A program made the position numbers and the translations under genes. A stretch of DNA of 64,000 bases from assembly GCA_027886185.1 (NCBI GenBank), contig WOAB01000056.1:16616001-16680000 (forward strand), in the 5' to 3' direction. Under the pieces are notes generated by a model. The model made no database searches, was not told where the DNA came from, and saw only the letters and a list, made by a program, of their open reading frames with translations. Below, one piece after another: positions 20,318 to 32,565 of the stretch; position 1 is the first letter of the stretch; the number at the start of each line of letters is the position of its first letter. This DNA is from Rheum nobile. Lineage: Eukaryota > Streptophyta > Magnoliopsida > Caryophyllales > Polygonaceae.

Positions 20318-23300
20318 GTGCAGAAAGAAGAGAGGCAACCTCGACTATGGTACATTGATAGTGGTTGCTCATGCCATATGACCGGAAGAAGAAATCAAAT
20401 GACCTCTCTTCAACCCATCCAAGGAGGGAACATCTCCTTTGGAGACAAAAGCAAAGGGAAAATTTGTGGAATAGGAAATGTGAAACTCAATAACCACATT
20501 AAGGTAAATAAAGTCCACCTTGTTGATAATCTTGCCTTTGATCTAATTAGTGTGTCACAGTTGTGTGATCAAGAAGGCAATGACGTCAGATTCAAATCAA
20601 ATGAATGCACTGTCCTTGACTCCTCGGGACAAATCATCTTAAAAGGTAAAAGGCTCAACAATGTGTATGTTGTTGACCCATCCTTCATTCCCAAGGAGAA
20701 ACTCTGTCTCTCAACTGTGAATGATCAAACGGACTTGTGGCATCAACGTCTTGGTCATGCTAGCACCAAATTGATCCAAAAGCTACACTCAAAGGAGCTA
20801 GTCAGGGGCCTCCCAAAGTTAAGTGGCAAATCTGAGGAACCATGCTCAGACTGTGTAAGAGGGAAACAAGCTCGGAGTTCCTTTAAATCCAAAAATATGG
20901 TAAGCTCCTCAAGGCCCCTTGAACTCATTCACATGGACCTTTGTGGACCCATGAGAGTTCAAAGCCTAGGAGAAAACATGTATATCTTTGTTCTCGTCGA
21001 TGACTTCTCTCGTTTTACTTGGACAATATTCATAAAATCTAAAAGTGAAGTCATTGGACGTTTTAAGGATCTGGTTCCCATGTTAGAAAAGTCTCTCGAC
21101 TGTTCCATCAATTCTATCCGTTCTGAGCATGGTACCGAGTTCGAAAATGGAGAATTTCTAACCTTTTGCAGTGAGCATGGCATTGATCACAACTTCTTTG
21201 CAGCATACACTCCCCAACAAAATGGAGTAGTGGAAAGGAAAAACAGAACCTTAGAAGACATGGCTCGAACGATGCTCATCTCAAGTGGACTCTCTCAATC
21301 ATTCTGGGCTGAGGCAATCAACACAGCCTGCTACATCATCAATCGAGCTATGCTTCGCCCAATCACAGAGAAGACACCCTATGAACTTCTAAGAGGAAGG
21401 GTTCCCAACATTTCACATCTTAGGGTGTTCGGATGCAAGTGTTTTGTGCACAACAATGGAAAGGACAATCTTGGCAAATTTGACCCAAGGAGTGATGAAG
21501 GGATCTTCATTGGATATGCATCAAGCAACAAGGCCTACAAGATCTTCAACAAAAGGACCAAAAAGGTAGAAGAAAGTGTTCATGGTATTTTTAATGAAAA
21601 ATCACTTGGTAGAAATGTGCAGAACACCATTAGTTCCTTTGAAGATCCATTTCCCAAACCTCCTCAAGAAGATCCAGATGAAGACATCACACCACCCAGT
21701 TCCTTCCCTGTTGCACAAAATCCCCCACTTGTTCCTCCACCAGTTCCCATGGATAATCAACAACAATCCATTTCTGGGAACCATGAACATGAAGACAACA
21801 CCTATGGAGACATCAATGATTCATCCTCTCACATGTTCTTCAATGGAGAAGGTGATCCTAACACAAAAACAGAAGCTGAATGTTCAAATCAAAACACCTC
21901 CACATCAAATGCTCTAGCTCCAAATAGAGAAAGGAGAACCATCAAGCCTCCAGTTAGGTTCGAACATCTAATTTTCGTTGCCTTCAATGCTTTCTTGTCT
22001 ATTGTGGAACCAAAGAACATAGGTGAAGCACTGAAGGATGTAGACTGGATTCAAGCCATGCAAGAAGAACTCCATCAGTTTGAAAGGAACAAAGTATGGC
22101 ATCTAGTTCCCCGCCCCAAGGATAAGCATATCATAGGAACTAGATGGGTCTTCAGAAACAAGCTTGATGATTCAGGAGCTGTAATAAAGAACAAAGCAAG
22201 GCTTGTTGCTCAAGGATACAATCAACAAGAAGGCATCGACTATGATGAAACCTATGCTCCAGTAGCAAGGATTGAAGCAATAAGGTTGTTGATTGCCTTC
22301 GTATCACACAAAGGGTTCAAGCTATTCCAAATGGATGTAAAGACCGCCTTCCTCAATGGCATTCTTCAAGAGGAAGTCTATGTCAAGCAACCACCTGGTT
22401 TTGAAGACATTGATCATCCAGACCATGTCTATTTCTTAGACAAAGCTTTGTATGGTCTCAAGCAAGCCCCCAGAGCTTGGTATGATCGTCTTGCCCAATT
22501 CCTACTCTCAAATGGCTACAGACGTGGAGTTATTGACAAGACCCTCTTCATTCTAGAAGAAGAAGGTAACATCTTAGTGGTTCAAATCTATATTGATGAT
22601 ATCATTTTTGGTTCCACTAACTTGTCCCTTGTAGAGAAGTTCAAAGACTTGATGAGCAGTGAATTCGAAATGAGTCTAATCGGGGAACTCACTTTCTTCC
22701 TTGGATTACAAATAACCCAAAAGAAAGATGGCATACAAATTCACCAACAAAAATATGTCAGGGAACTATTGAAAAAGTTCAAAATGGATTCATGCAAGCC
22801 TCTCTCCACCCATATCTCTACAATTGCTCATTTGGACAAAGATCACTCAAGTCCTCTTGTGAAAGAAAAACTCTATAGAGGTATGATAGGCTCTCTCATG
22901 TATCTAACCGCTAGTCGCCCATACATTGTGTTTGTTGTTGGCTTGTGTGCTAGGTTTCAATCCTATCCAAGAGAAACACACTTGGCTGCTGTGAAGAGGA
23001 TACTCCGATATCTCAAGGGAACTGGCTCACTCTGCATTTGGTACCCCAAAGAGTGTCCCTTTGAGCTGATAGGTTTCACTGATGCTGATTATGCTGGATA
23101 CCTGGTGGATAGGAAGAGTACTTCTGGAATGGCACAGTTCCTAGGCCCTTGCCTTGTGTCATGGGGCTCATAGAAACAAATCTCAGTCTCCCTCTCCACC
23201 ACAGAATCTGAGTACATTGCAGCCGCCTCTTGCTGTTCCCAACTCTTATGGCTAAAACAACAACTTGCGGATTTCGGTATGTCTTATGGTCCTCTTACTA

Positions 23301-23533
23301 TTCTTTGTGATAACACCAGTGCTATAAACATTTCTAAGAATCCTGTGCATCATACTAGGACCAAGCATATAGATATCAGGCATCATTTTCTTAGAGATCA
23401 TGTTGAGAAAGGGAACATCATTATGAAATTTTGTAGAACTGAAGATCAGGTTGCAGATATATTCACCAAAGCCTTGAATAGAGTTCCCTTCGAGAACCTT
23501 AGATTAGAACTGGGAATGATTCCTATAACCTAG
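20318..23533 (+). pseudogene. SIRE pol: protease, integrase, RT, RNase H
   Basis: Same frame as gag. Order: protease ([13 protein letters not shown]), GAG-pre-integrase ([10 protein letters not shown]), integrase with C-x2-C, first Asp in HMDLCGP and Glu in GVVERKN. The second integrase position reads SEHGTEF, with Glu (21125..21127) where the family has Asp. RT has [33 protein letters not shown] and the catalytic YIDD at 22589..22600. A TAG at 23171 cuts off RNase H, which continues in frame to 23533 with TTESEY, CDNTSAI and DIFTKAL motifs. The stop and the integrase substitution suggest it is not functional now. Confidence 0.9.
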
Positions 23534-25303
23534 CAGTGACTTTATGTTGTGCGTGAGCACATGCCAAGATCCATACAGTACAAGACGAAGGGCGCCAAGA
23601 CTTTGGTTTTGCAATCTCTCGGCTAAGCTCCCTTAGATAGGACATTTGATGTGTTTTTATTGTGACTCTAAACAATAGCTTGATGGAGATTTGACTCAAA
23701 ACGGGAAATGGATATAACTCTCATGAACGAGGTTCATGAAGAGTTTGGGATAGGTATCTCACGACCCTCGGATGAAACTCACCAAGAACCATGAGACGAG
23801 GTTGAACACTCATGGATATGACACACCAATAATACCCAACCGCCTTCGGATATGACACACCAAAGGGGTTTCGGATACGAAACACCGAAACAAGACTAAG
23901 ACACTCAAGGATATCACACACCTTGAAGCCATCGTCCAATGAAGCTCAAATGAACAAAACACTCACGTTTTTTTTTTAATCTCCAATTCAAGCTTACAAA
24001 TACAATGCTAGGCAACCTTTAAATAGGTGCCAAATAACAATACATAAATTGTAAATTAATACTAATTAACTATCCACTAACCTACCCACTAACGTAGCTA
24101 AACCACTAAGGCCACTACGTATGCCACTAATTAGAAACTAACTAGCTAATTAATTAATGAAAATAACAATAAAACACAAATCAAACATCTTTCGCGGAGA
24201 CAGTTTCTGGCCTAACTTCGGAAGGTTCGTTCTCTCTTGTCCGTGATCGGAATGGGGTGATTCTAACGCCCAGAGATAGATCTTGAAGTCTAGTTTCACG
24301 CCTCAAAATTTGAGAGTGATCGGAGTTGGGAATAAGAAGATACGGCACTTTTACTGAGATGACCCATGGTCACATCCATGCAGCTCGATTGCTTCTTCCT
24401 TTTCATTGAACCGACTTTGGCATGTCCTTGAGGGGTGACCCATGGTCACATCACTTTAGTTTAAAGGTTTCTTTCCAGTTCCCTTGATTGACTAGTTTAG
24501 ATCTTTTACTTGTTCAGTCTTGGAATCTCTGTGTTATATCTTTTGCAATAGACCCTCGTCTACATAATGGTTACTCAAAAGGCTTTGATAAATTTTTCTA
24601 GTTCGTATCCTTGAGTCTTCATTGTTCATTATAACTCAATCATTGTTTGAGTTTCTTTGTTGGCCCAAAAGTCACAATCTAATCAAATTCTAACCCATCA
24701 ATACAAGCCGAAATGATGATTGTGTACTATGACCCTCCCTTGCCTCGTTGAACAATTCAATTCCCTATGATCCATCTCTTAACCCTCTCTGGGAATTATT
24801 GTATAATGTGATAAATGGCCTTCCCCGATTTCTTTTATGGGAATGTACTTTCAGGTCCTATGTTTTAAAACCCCACATCAAAGGTTCCCATATACCCCTC
24901 TAGCACAATGAAAAAATCGCCAGAAAGGAACTAGGATGGACTACCCTCTAAACGGCTAGTAAGAGAATTGCTCCTCCCAAGACGACATTTATGGCAAATC
25001 TTCCAGCGTCAGAAGTGTCATCTCAGCTGTGAACAGTTTCCATTCTTGAGTGGTTTAGTTTTTGAATCTGTGACCGTTCAAATTCAAAAAGGCTGCAAAT
25101 CCTTAGAGTCGTTTCAATGGTTCAGAATCCCCAGAATCTCTCTCAACGGCTTGATTTCTCCAACGGCACCAACAACACTCAACGATTATTAAAGGGCTCC
25201 TGTTGATTGAACCAAGCACTCTGCCTTGCTACTCTCCAGCTCTCCCCTTCTCTCAATTGCTCCCTTTTTGTTTCTCTCCTCTAAAAAAACCCCAGCTTCT
25301 CAA
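23534..25303 (+). other. SIRE pol-env spacer with a probable foreign insert
   Basis: No supported ORF. An AT-rich stretch at about 23700..24360 stands out: it starts near a palindrome (23717..23742) and its right part (24240..24360) resembles the Athila-3 3' LTR at about 38440..38560. The match includes TAGATCTTGAAGTCTA, so this may be an LTR-derived insertion. The segment TGACCCATGGTCACATC occurs at about 24361 and again at about 24441. The remainder, from about 24460, looks like element spacer. Confidence 0.5.
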
Positions 25304-26841
25304 ATGGCCGACAAAAACCCTAACCCTAATCTTGTTCAGGGTGAGGAAGAAGCTGCACTCCTCAAAGCTTTCAGAGAAAAGAAAGCAGCCTCATCCTCGA
25401 AATCCATTGATGTCACCCCCTCTCAAAACCCAATAGCCCAGCAAGCTGAGGAGAAAGTAAAGGAACTCCCTCCTGTGTCCGCATCTGCTACCCACACCGT
25501 CTCAGAAGGAGGCTCCCACGACTCCTCTCCGGACAAGGACACCCAGGAGATCCACAGCTCAGAGCCGTCGCCTGCAAGCCTTAAATCCAAACCTGCCTCT
25601 AACCCTGCTCCCCGAGTTGCCATAAGGCTCAAACTTTGCAAACGCAGTTCCCAGGCCTTGGTTCCTTACAATCCTGTCTCAAAAAGGCCAAATCCGTCAC
25701 CCTTTCTTCCTCCTCTCTGGGACAAGTGTCTTTCTCCTTCTCTAAGAGGAAGATATTCAAGCCACTCATTATCGGAAAGGAGTTCTGGACCCAAACCCTA
25801 GAGGACGAAGATGAAGATCAATTCGGTGAAGCCCTCAGTGAGTTTCACTCTCTGCTCCAGTACCAAGGATGGGACCAGATCTTGGTGGAACCCTTCTCAG
25901 TCTCCGACAAAGTCGTGCGCCTCTTCTACCAGTCCATGACCTTTATGTCAGCCAAAGACAACTCTCCCTGCAATGAGGCCATCATTCAATGGAAGGGAAC
26001 TATGTATCCTTTGTCCCCCAGCATCATTGCCTCCGCTCTAGGGATTGAGCACAGGTCAGGCTTTGACATTTTGCACCAAAAGAAGACATGGCCCAAAGGA
26101 AAAGGCTACAAAACCAAGACTGAGGTGGTAACCAAGCTCTATGATGGCGACACTCCAAAGAGCCTGCAAACTAAGGGACTCTCCATCTCCAACAAGCTGT
26201 TGCACTTCTGGCTCATCAGAAATTTGGTTCCCAGGCAGGAACACAGAGCCACGGTTCTCATCACTGATGCAATTCTCATGGATAAGATTTTGTCTGGTGA
26301 CCAAGTTGATCTCCCCAGGATAGTGTTGGCCCATATACAGTTCTGTAAGTCCCATGAATCCCATGCCCTGCCCTTCCCTCACCTCATCAAACAACTTCTC
26401 TCCATGCTCAACCAATATCCTGATGACTTCCCTGAAACCGCCTACAACAAGTTCCTCACCATCACCACAGTAAGAAAACTCAAAACCAAAGATCATCAGG
26501 CCGCTCCCTCTGAAACACAAGCTGATCCGCCTAAGGAAAAGGCCAGTTCCCAAGCCTCCCCAAGCTCTCTGCCACCGCTCTACCCCACTCAAGACTCCTC
26601 TGCGATCCTAACTTCTCTGGGTCGTATTGAAAAAGCTATCACGGACGGTTCCCATGCTATATCAGTTGCCCTTCGTGACCAAGTAAATGAACTGGGGAAA
26701 ACTAGAGCTGTTGTTTCCAGTCTGGTGGAGGTGCTTCAGAAAACCTGGGAGGATGCAACTGGAGCAAATCAGGCCACATGCCAGGATGAAGGAACTGACG
26801 ACAAGAAGGATGATGAAGAGGAGGCCACTGACATGCCATAG
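25304..26841 (+). pseudogene. SIRE env-like ORF, frameshifted
   Basis: Third ORF after pol, as in the SIRE/Maximus lineage. The ATG at 25304 (MADKNPNPNL) opens a Ser/Pro/Lys-rich N-terminal region. The frame shifts around 25675..25690 at an A-run and continues in another frame to TAG at 26839. That second part contains a conserved globular region (VRLFYQSMTFMSA, WKGTMYPLSPSIIASALGI, SNKLLHFWLIRNLVPRQEHR) like the domain called putative plant transposon protein. It ends in a coiled-coil and acidic tail. No clear signal peptide or membrane segment was seen, so an envelope role is only inferred from position. Confidence 0.78.
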
Positions 26842-27406
26842 GAATGTCTTTCCTATTTCCCAGTGCTATAACATCACAGTGTGCTAGTAGTTCCTTAGGG
26901 TCATCCTCCCCTCTTCTATCCTATTTTGTCTATGTCAAGACTATTTGTGATCTTTTGTTTCTTTTTCCACTATACATCTCTGGACAATGTACTTGACTTT
27001 AATGATTAATGAACTCTTTTGGCAATGTTTCTAATGCATCATTTGTCTTTGCCTTAAGTTTCTATTATGGTGACTATCATGGGTTTCACGCAATTGTTTA
27101 TTTCACATTGATATCCTACACCTAATAAGTTAATTGATCTTTTCGATGATGTCAAAAGGGGGAAGAATGGATAGGAACCTTGAACTCTTGGAACTACAGG
27201 ACCAATAGGAAATCTGAACACGTTCTCTTTCTGAGGGAGAACTTGAATAACTTTGTTCATTTTCTTAGGGGGAATTTGCAACTATTGAATGTTCTCTCAT
27301 TATTTTATAAAGTTGTAAATCTCTTAGATCAACTGTTCTCATGAATTTCATGTCCTTATTATGTTTCCAGGTTCCTTATATTTGTCATCATCAAAAAGAG
27401 GGAAAT
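26842..27406 (+). other. SIRE 3' untranslated region and polypurine tract
   Basis: Non-coding. Purine-rich GATGTCAAAAGGGGGAAG near 27148 resembles the true tract CATCAAAAAGAGGGAAAT at 27389..27406 that abuts the LTR. Such repeated G-rich tracts are usual in SIRE-type 3' regions. Confidence 0.72.
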
Positions 27407-28527
27407 TGTTAGGAAACGGAACTCTGGAACTTCGGTTTCCCTGAGAGTTCCTTTCCTCAGTTTCTCTACTTTTGACGATGACAAATATTTTGATACTAAT
27501 GTTTTATCTCAAAGATGTGTTTAAAGGAACCACATGACAAATGTTGGAACCATGGAAGCCAAACAAGATAAAGAAACCAAACAAGCACGCCAAAGGAACC
27601 CAGGTGTGCCCAGAAATGAAACACGCGACTTTGCTTTTCCCGAGAAATCTGGGAACACTGAACCTCGAACAAAAGATGGTGAAAGCGACTTGAGCAAAGC
27701 TTCCAAAAGTCTGTCACCATCCAGAGCAAAACTCCAAGATGCCTAGAATACTGAACCTCGGACAAAGGTTGTTGAAAGCGACCTATCATAAAGTTGTCAC
27801 CATCCAGAGGACAATTCCCAAGTGTCCAGATTGTTGAACCTCGGACGAAAGGAGTTGGACAACGACTTGGCAGACTTGGCTGAAGCAGTTGACCAACCGA
27901 AGTGGATTCTGAGCTGCCTAGGTTGTTGGTATATGTCAAAGACAGCGTGAATCAAGGATTACCACACATCCTAGGGCAAACTTGATCTGTGGGAACCAAG
28001 AGAAGATCCAACCTCGAGAATCCACTATATAAGAAAGATAAGCTCTGCTGTTATCTTCAAGCACAACCACTAGAATCACACTCCATAGCAAATATCATAG
28101 TGTGAAGTTCTCAACAAGATCATCAAATCAGAACAAGATCAAGAGGAACCAGTCAATGAATCAAAGAGCTGTGTGCTAGTTCTTGTGACTGTAAGTGAGT
28201 TAGTTCCTTAGTGCTTAGGACTGCTTCTTGGATTGATTATACTTTTTGTTAAGTTATCTAGGATTGTCTAACTGTGTGTAAGACAAAGAAACTGTGTGTT
28301 TGTTCCTAGGATAAGCTGTAACCGAAGTGATAAGAAATCAAGAAGTAGACCTTGAAATCCTTTCGGAAGAAAGGTAGTGGTTTTTATCCTAGATTGCTAG
28401 TTGGCAAATAAGGGTTTCCACTATAAGGAACTTGTTCATTTAGTTGATTGTTTATTTCCGTTGTGAAGGGAACTGTAAACTGTATTCTCAGTTCCCTGAT
28501 TATTAATCTAACAATCACGATCCTACA
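27407..28527 (+). repeat. SIRE 3' LTR (intact)
   Basis: 1,121 bp, TGTTAGG...TCCTACA. It carries 31 bp missing from the 5' copy; without those the lengths agree at 1,090. It provides the unoccupied form of the Athila-1 target near 27805..27820. Confidence 0.94.
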
Positions 28528-29721
28528 GGTAGCAATCTTTCTAAGTGCAACAGGTTGTATGCCAATGGTAACAAATGGGGTTTTGGTTTATAATCAACGT
28601 AACAAATTAAATCAATGCAAAAGATGGAATCAATGGGTGAGAAATAACTTAGCCAGACAAATATCCACCATTCAGTTTGATTGGTTGATCATTGATTATC
28701 TCTAATTCCTACCAATGAATATTCCTAGTCCTTTTCTTAAGTTATAAACAGGACAAACAGACCTTGAGAATACTAACTATCAAGTAACCAGGAAAACCTC
28801 TAGGTTCAATTCAATAGCAGCAATAAGCACAGGAATTTCAATAGATACATGCAAGTGCAACAAACAGTCTTACTATGCATGCAATCAATTCTCTCTACAA
28901 TAAACCAGTCCAAATAGTTCTTAGAATATCGCAGTTGCTACTCTGAATTAGGTATTTCAAACAGAAATAACCAAACCCCAGCAATAGATAATTACTAATA
29001 TCAACTAGATGATCAAGCCAGTCAAATCAGCAAGAATCAATGGGATTAAGCACAAGAGAATCAATATATTCAAAGTAAAATAAATAGAATTATAATCTCA
29101 CAACCAAACACAAACGAAGGCTTCAATCATCGGGCTAAGCAATAGTTGCTTAGTTCTTCATAGTCTTCAAAACGTAAAACTCAAAGGGAAAAAAAACTAA
29201 TGTAAAACTTGAATAATGAATCATGAAAAGGTTGTTACTTAGAAAAGTATAAAACCTAGCAAAACCTAGTTTCCATAAGATAGGAAACAATATCCTAAAA
29301 GGAAATAAAATAAACTAACGGAAATAAAAGAAATAAAAGAAAAGAAATAAGATAAAACGAAGTTCGGACGAAACGAAATCCGGATCCGCGTTGATGAACA
29401 GTATCCGCGACTGCGGCTAGAATTCCGCGACCGCGGAAAAGTTCTTGTAGCTTCGTTCTTTTAGCATGTGTTCCGCGACCGCGGCAGCTACTTCCGCGCG
29501 CGCAGAAATCCTTCTATAGCTTTTCTTGCTCTCGTCTTCGGTCTTCTCTTGTGGCTTTGCCTCCATCTTCAATAAGTCTTTGTTTTAAGCTCTCAAAGCC
29601 ACCAAATCAACATTCCTTTTCCACAACTCCATTCTCCTAACTTATGCTCTAAACCCATACAAATGGTACCTAAAACGCCGGTAACAACTCCTAGTTAAGC
29701 ACTACAGAGTAGAGCTGATCA
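28528..29721 (-). repeat. Athila-2 3' LTR, main fragment
   Basis: Starts with GGTAG (second copy of the SIRE target duplication) and matches 41774..42964. With 526..621 it makes a 1,285-bp LTR against 1,286 bp for the 5' copy. GC hairpin motifs of the CCGCGACCGCGG type lie at 29388..29515. Confidence 0.94.
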
Positions 29722-30360
29722 AATTCCCCTATGCTTAAACCTTGCTCATCCTCGAGTAAGCTAATAGAAACCTACTCCTCCAATGAAATATCCAAGGTCT
29801 CAAGAAGCACAGCAAAACCATCTCCACTAAGAACTGCACCTAAACATGAATCTCCAAGGCACCAAAACAATCAAGACAACACACAAGCTTAAAGGAAAGC
29901 AGAGTACTTCCCCCAAGCTTAACCCGAACACCATAGAGTGAAAGTAACCATCTAATCCTAGCCTCTATCTATCTTCTTATAACTCCCAGAGTGACCTACC
30001 TGAATCCTCCTTATATTACCTCTTCTTATGTCACCACGCCAGGATAAATGAGGAATCCTAATAATCACTCTTCTTCTTTTCACTCATTTTGCCAAGGCGC
30101 CCTTTCAGGTTTTCACCAAGCCACTCATTTCATTTTTCAATAGATGGGCTCACAATAACTCACATCACTCTTGACCTCTTATTACCCCAGCCTAATGTTG
30201 GTCTAATCCACCTGCTTATTACCTAAGCCGCCCTTTCGGGTTTTCGACTTATCCTAGGATTTTATTTTTGTCTTTTTCCAAATTTTTGACTTTTTTCTTT
30301 TTCATTATTTTTTTCTTCTTCTGACGACTAGCAAGTATAGATCACTCCCCCATGCTTAAA
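29722..30360 (-). other. Athila-2 polypurine tract and 3' UTR
   Basis: On the minus strand the tract AAGCATAGGGGAATT abuts the LTR. The rest is the conserved Athila 3' UTR, homologous to 37573..38177 and 15590..16127. No gene. Confidence 0.8.
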
Positions 30361-31039
30361 CATTGCATTGTCCTCAATGTAATGAAAGACAAAAATATGA
30401 AGCACAGGGAAAAGCAAAAAAGTACTCACTCCGTCGCCGAGGTGGCCTGGATGTGGACGATGGTGCTGGCGGTAAATCAAGGAAAGCACATGTCGTTGGT
30501 GTTGCGGCGGTCCTGCTCAAGTAAACTCCACGTGCAGCCAAATAAAACCATTGTAAGGTGTAGTGGCATATGAAAGAATCAGGGTTGCACGGGCCTTCTA
30601 TGAACACAAAATGGGAGCACGAATGTAATCGTGTAGCGGGCTCTGGTGTTCCTCCTCGTCAGCTGTCGAATGTCGGGCCATCATCGGTGCCAATTCAAAA
30701 TATCGGGCGATTGATCTCCTCCTTGGCAACATGATGCGCACCATCTCTCAAAGTAGAACACGGACAGCTGGGCCTTCAGTTTTGTTTTTTTTCCAGATAG
30801 GGAGACTTACAGTGGTATTTCCGCGGTCGCGGAAATGTGTCTGGTGCATCATGAACACCGTCTTCGAATTTGGCTCGAGTCTCCTACCTGTGATTTAGTC
30901 TAAGACACGAAAACACACAAATAAAAACTTGAAATGAAAAGATACAAAAAGAATTACATACCTCGGGTTGCCTCCCGAGCAACGCCTTGGTTATTGTCGT
31001 GGCTCAACTCATCTAAGGTGATCAATTGTCGACTTCGGG
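30361..31039 (-). pseudogene. Athila-2 env-like remnant
   Basis: Minus-strand short open pieces (for example 30607..30374) occupy the place of the env-like gene, but only a few hundred bases remain against well over 1 kb in Athila-1. Stops and shifts are frequent and no domain can be recognised. One GC hairpin, TTCCGCGGTCGCGGAA, lies at about 30819. The integrase-end block CGGGTTGCCTCCCGAGC is at about 30963. Confidence 0.5.
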
Positions 31040-32230
31040 TTATGTAAGAACCGTCTCTTCTATGACGCTGGTGTCACAACCTTCATGGTAAGGTTTCAAC
31101 CTTTGACCATTCACCTTGAACACTAACTGTGCGTCAGTATCATATAGCTCCACCGCGCCATGGGGGAAAACGCGAGCAACAACATAGGGGTCAGCCCAAC
31201 GGGATTGGAGTTTACCCGGAAAGAGACGAAGGCGAGACAGAAATAATAGGACTTTGTCCCCTGGCTTAAAATCCTTTCTCAAAATATTCTTGTCGTGCCA
31301 GGCCTTGGTCTTCTCCTTGTAAGTGACTGCGTTCTCATAAGCTTCAAGTCGCAGTTCCTCTAATTCTTGTAGTTGTAACTTGCGGAATTCTCCAACTTCA
31401 TCAATCCGCATGTTGCAGTTCTTTACAGCCCAAAATGCCTTGTGCTCGAGCGCCACTGGAAGGTGACAAGCTTTCCCGAACACCAATCTGTAGGGTGACA
31501 TCCCGATGGGTGTCTTGTAAGCAGTACGATAAGCCCAGAGTGCATCATCTAGTCTCAAACTCCAATCTTTCCTATTTGGGGTCACAGTCTTCTCAAGGAT
31601 TGTTTTGATCTCTCTATTGGACACTTCAGCTTGCCCATTAGTCTGTGGATGGTAAGCAGTGGAAACTTTCTGCGTGACATGGTATTTCTTCAGTAGAGCA
31701 CTCACGGTCCTATTGCAGAAATGTGTCCCCTTATCGCTTATGAGAGCTTTAGGGATCCCAAACCTGGTGAAAATGTTCTTCTTTAGGAAACCTGCCACAA
31801 CTTTAGAGCCATCAGTCTTGGTGGCCTTCGCTTCCACCCACTTGGAAACGTAGTCCACCACAAGCAAAATATAGAAGTTCCCAAAGGAATTAGGAAATGG
31901 TCCCATAAAGTCAATGCCCCAAACATCAAAAATCTCGCAAAAAATTAATGATGATTGTGGCATCTCATTCCTTCGAGATATATTCCCAACTCTCTGGCAT
32001 CGATCACAGGACTTATAAAAGGCATATGCATCTTGAAAGATGTGTGGCCAATAAAATCTTGCATCCAACACCTTCCTAGTAGTTTTATTTGCCCCAAAGT
32101 GGCCCCCACATGCATGAGAATGACAAAATGTTAAGACAGATTATACCTCATTATCTGGAAGACATCGACGGATTACCTGGTCAACACAGTGCTTCCAAAG
32201 ATAAGGGTCATCCCACACATAGAATTGAGA
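31040..32230 (-). pseudogene. Athila-2 integrase pseudogene
   Basis: Long open stretch 32071..31040 with the C-x2-C half of the zinc region (CDRCQR), Asp in WGIDFMGP, Asp in ISDKGTHF, Glu in [10 protein letters not shown] and the C-terminal [13 protein letters not shown]. The N-terminal histidine half lies further upstream to about 32230 and is cut off by a TAA near 32145. The core is otherwise well preserved. Confidence 0.87.
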
Positions 32231-32379
32231 CTCACGCCTTATCTTGTCTTTTTGTGCTTTAGAAAAATTAGGGGGGAATTATTCTCGAACGAGGAAGGTC
32301 ACCAGGTCAGCATACCATGGCTTGAAGGTGCGGAGTCCAAGTATCAATTCCTCGGAACCAAACTCAGAGTGTCAAAAGC

Positions 32380-32565
32380 ATTTCCGCAGTCGTAGAGTAC
32401 CATCCGCAGTCGCGGAGTTTCTTCGAAAAAAGTAACGAGACAAACAGATGCTCCAGGGATTTTTCCGCGGTCGCGGAAAAGTTTATATAGACTGGCTTGT
32501 GCGTGGGTTTGATTCAGGGGAACTTCCGCGGTCGCGGAAAATTGTCCGCGGTTGCGGAAAACCTT
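32380..32565. repeat. GC hairpin cluster in the Athila-2 RNase H-integrase linker
   Basis: Copies of TTCCGCGGTCGCGGAA and variants, mostly in close pairs. Arms are TTCCGCG and CGCGGAA with a two-base centre. The same linker in Athila-1 (13435..13600) carries the other motif version. Confidence 0.82.

Larger units (their letters stand above)
622..28527 (+). mobile_element. SIRE-type Ty1/copia retrotransposon with env-like third gene
   Basis: LTRs begin TGTTAGGAAAC and end GATCCTACA. The 5' LTR is 622..994 plus 17505..18221 and the 3' LTR is 27407..28527. Internal order is a PBS complementary to initiator tRNA-Met, gag, protease, integrase, RT, RNase H, a long spacer, an env-like ORF and a purine tract. 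Integrase before RT is the Ty1/copia order. The extra ORF after pol and the long internal region point to the SIRE/Maximus lineage. Athila-1 is inserted in its 5' LTR. Confidence 0.93.

Noticed and set aside
26056..26592. 178-codon minus-strand frame opposite the SIRE env-like ORF
   Set aside because: Antisense shadow of a conserved plus-strand coding region.
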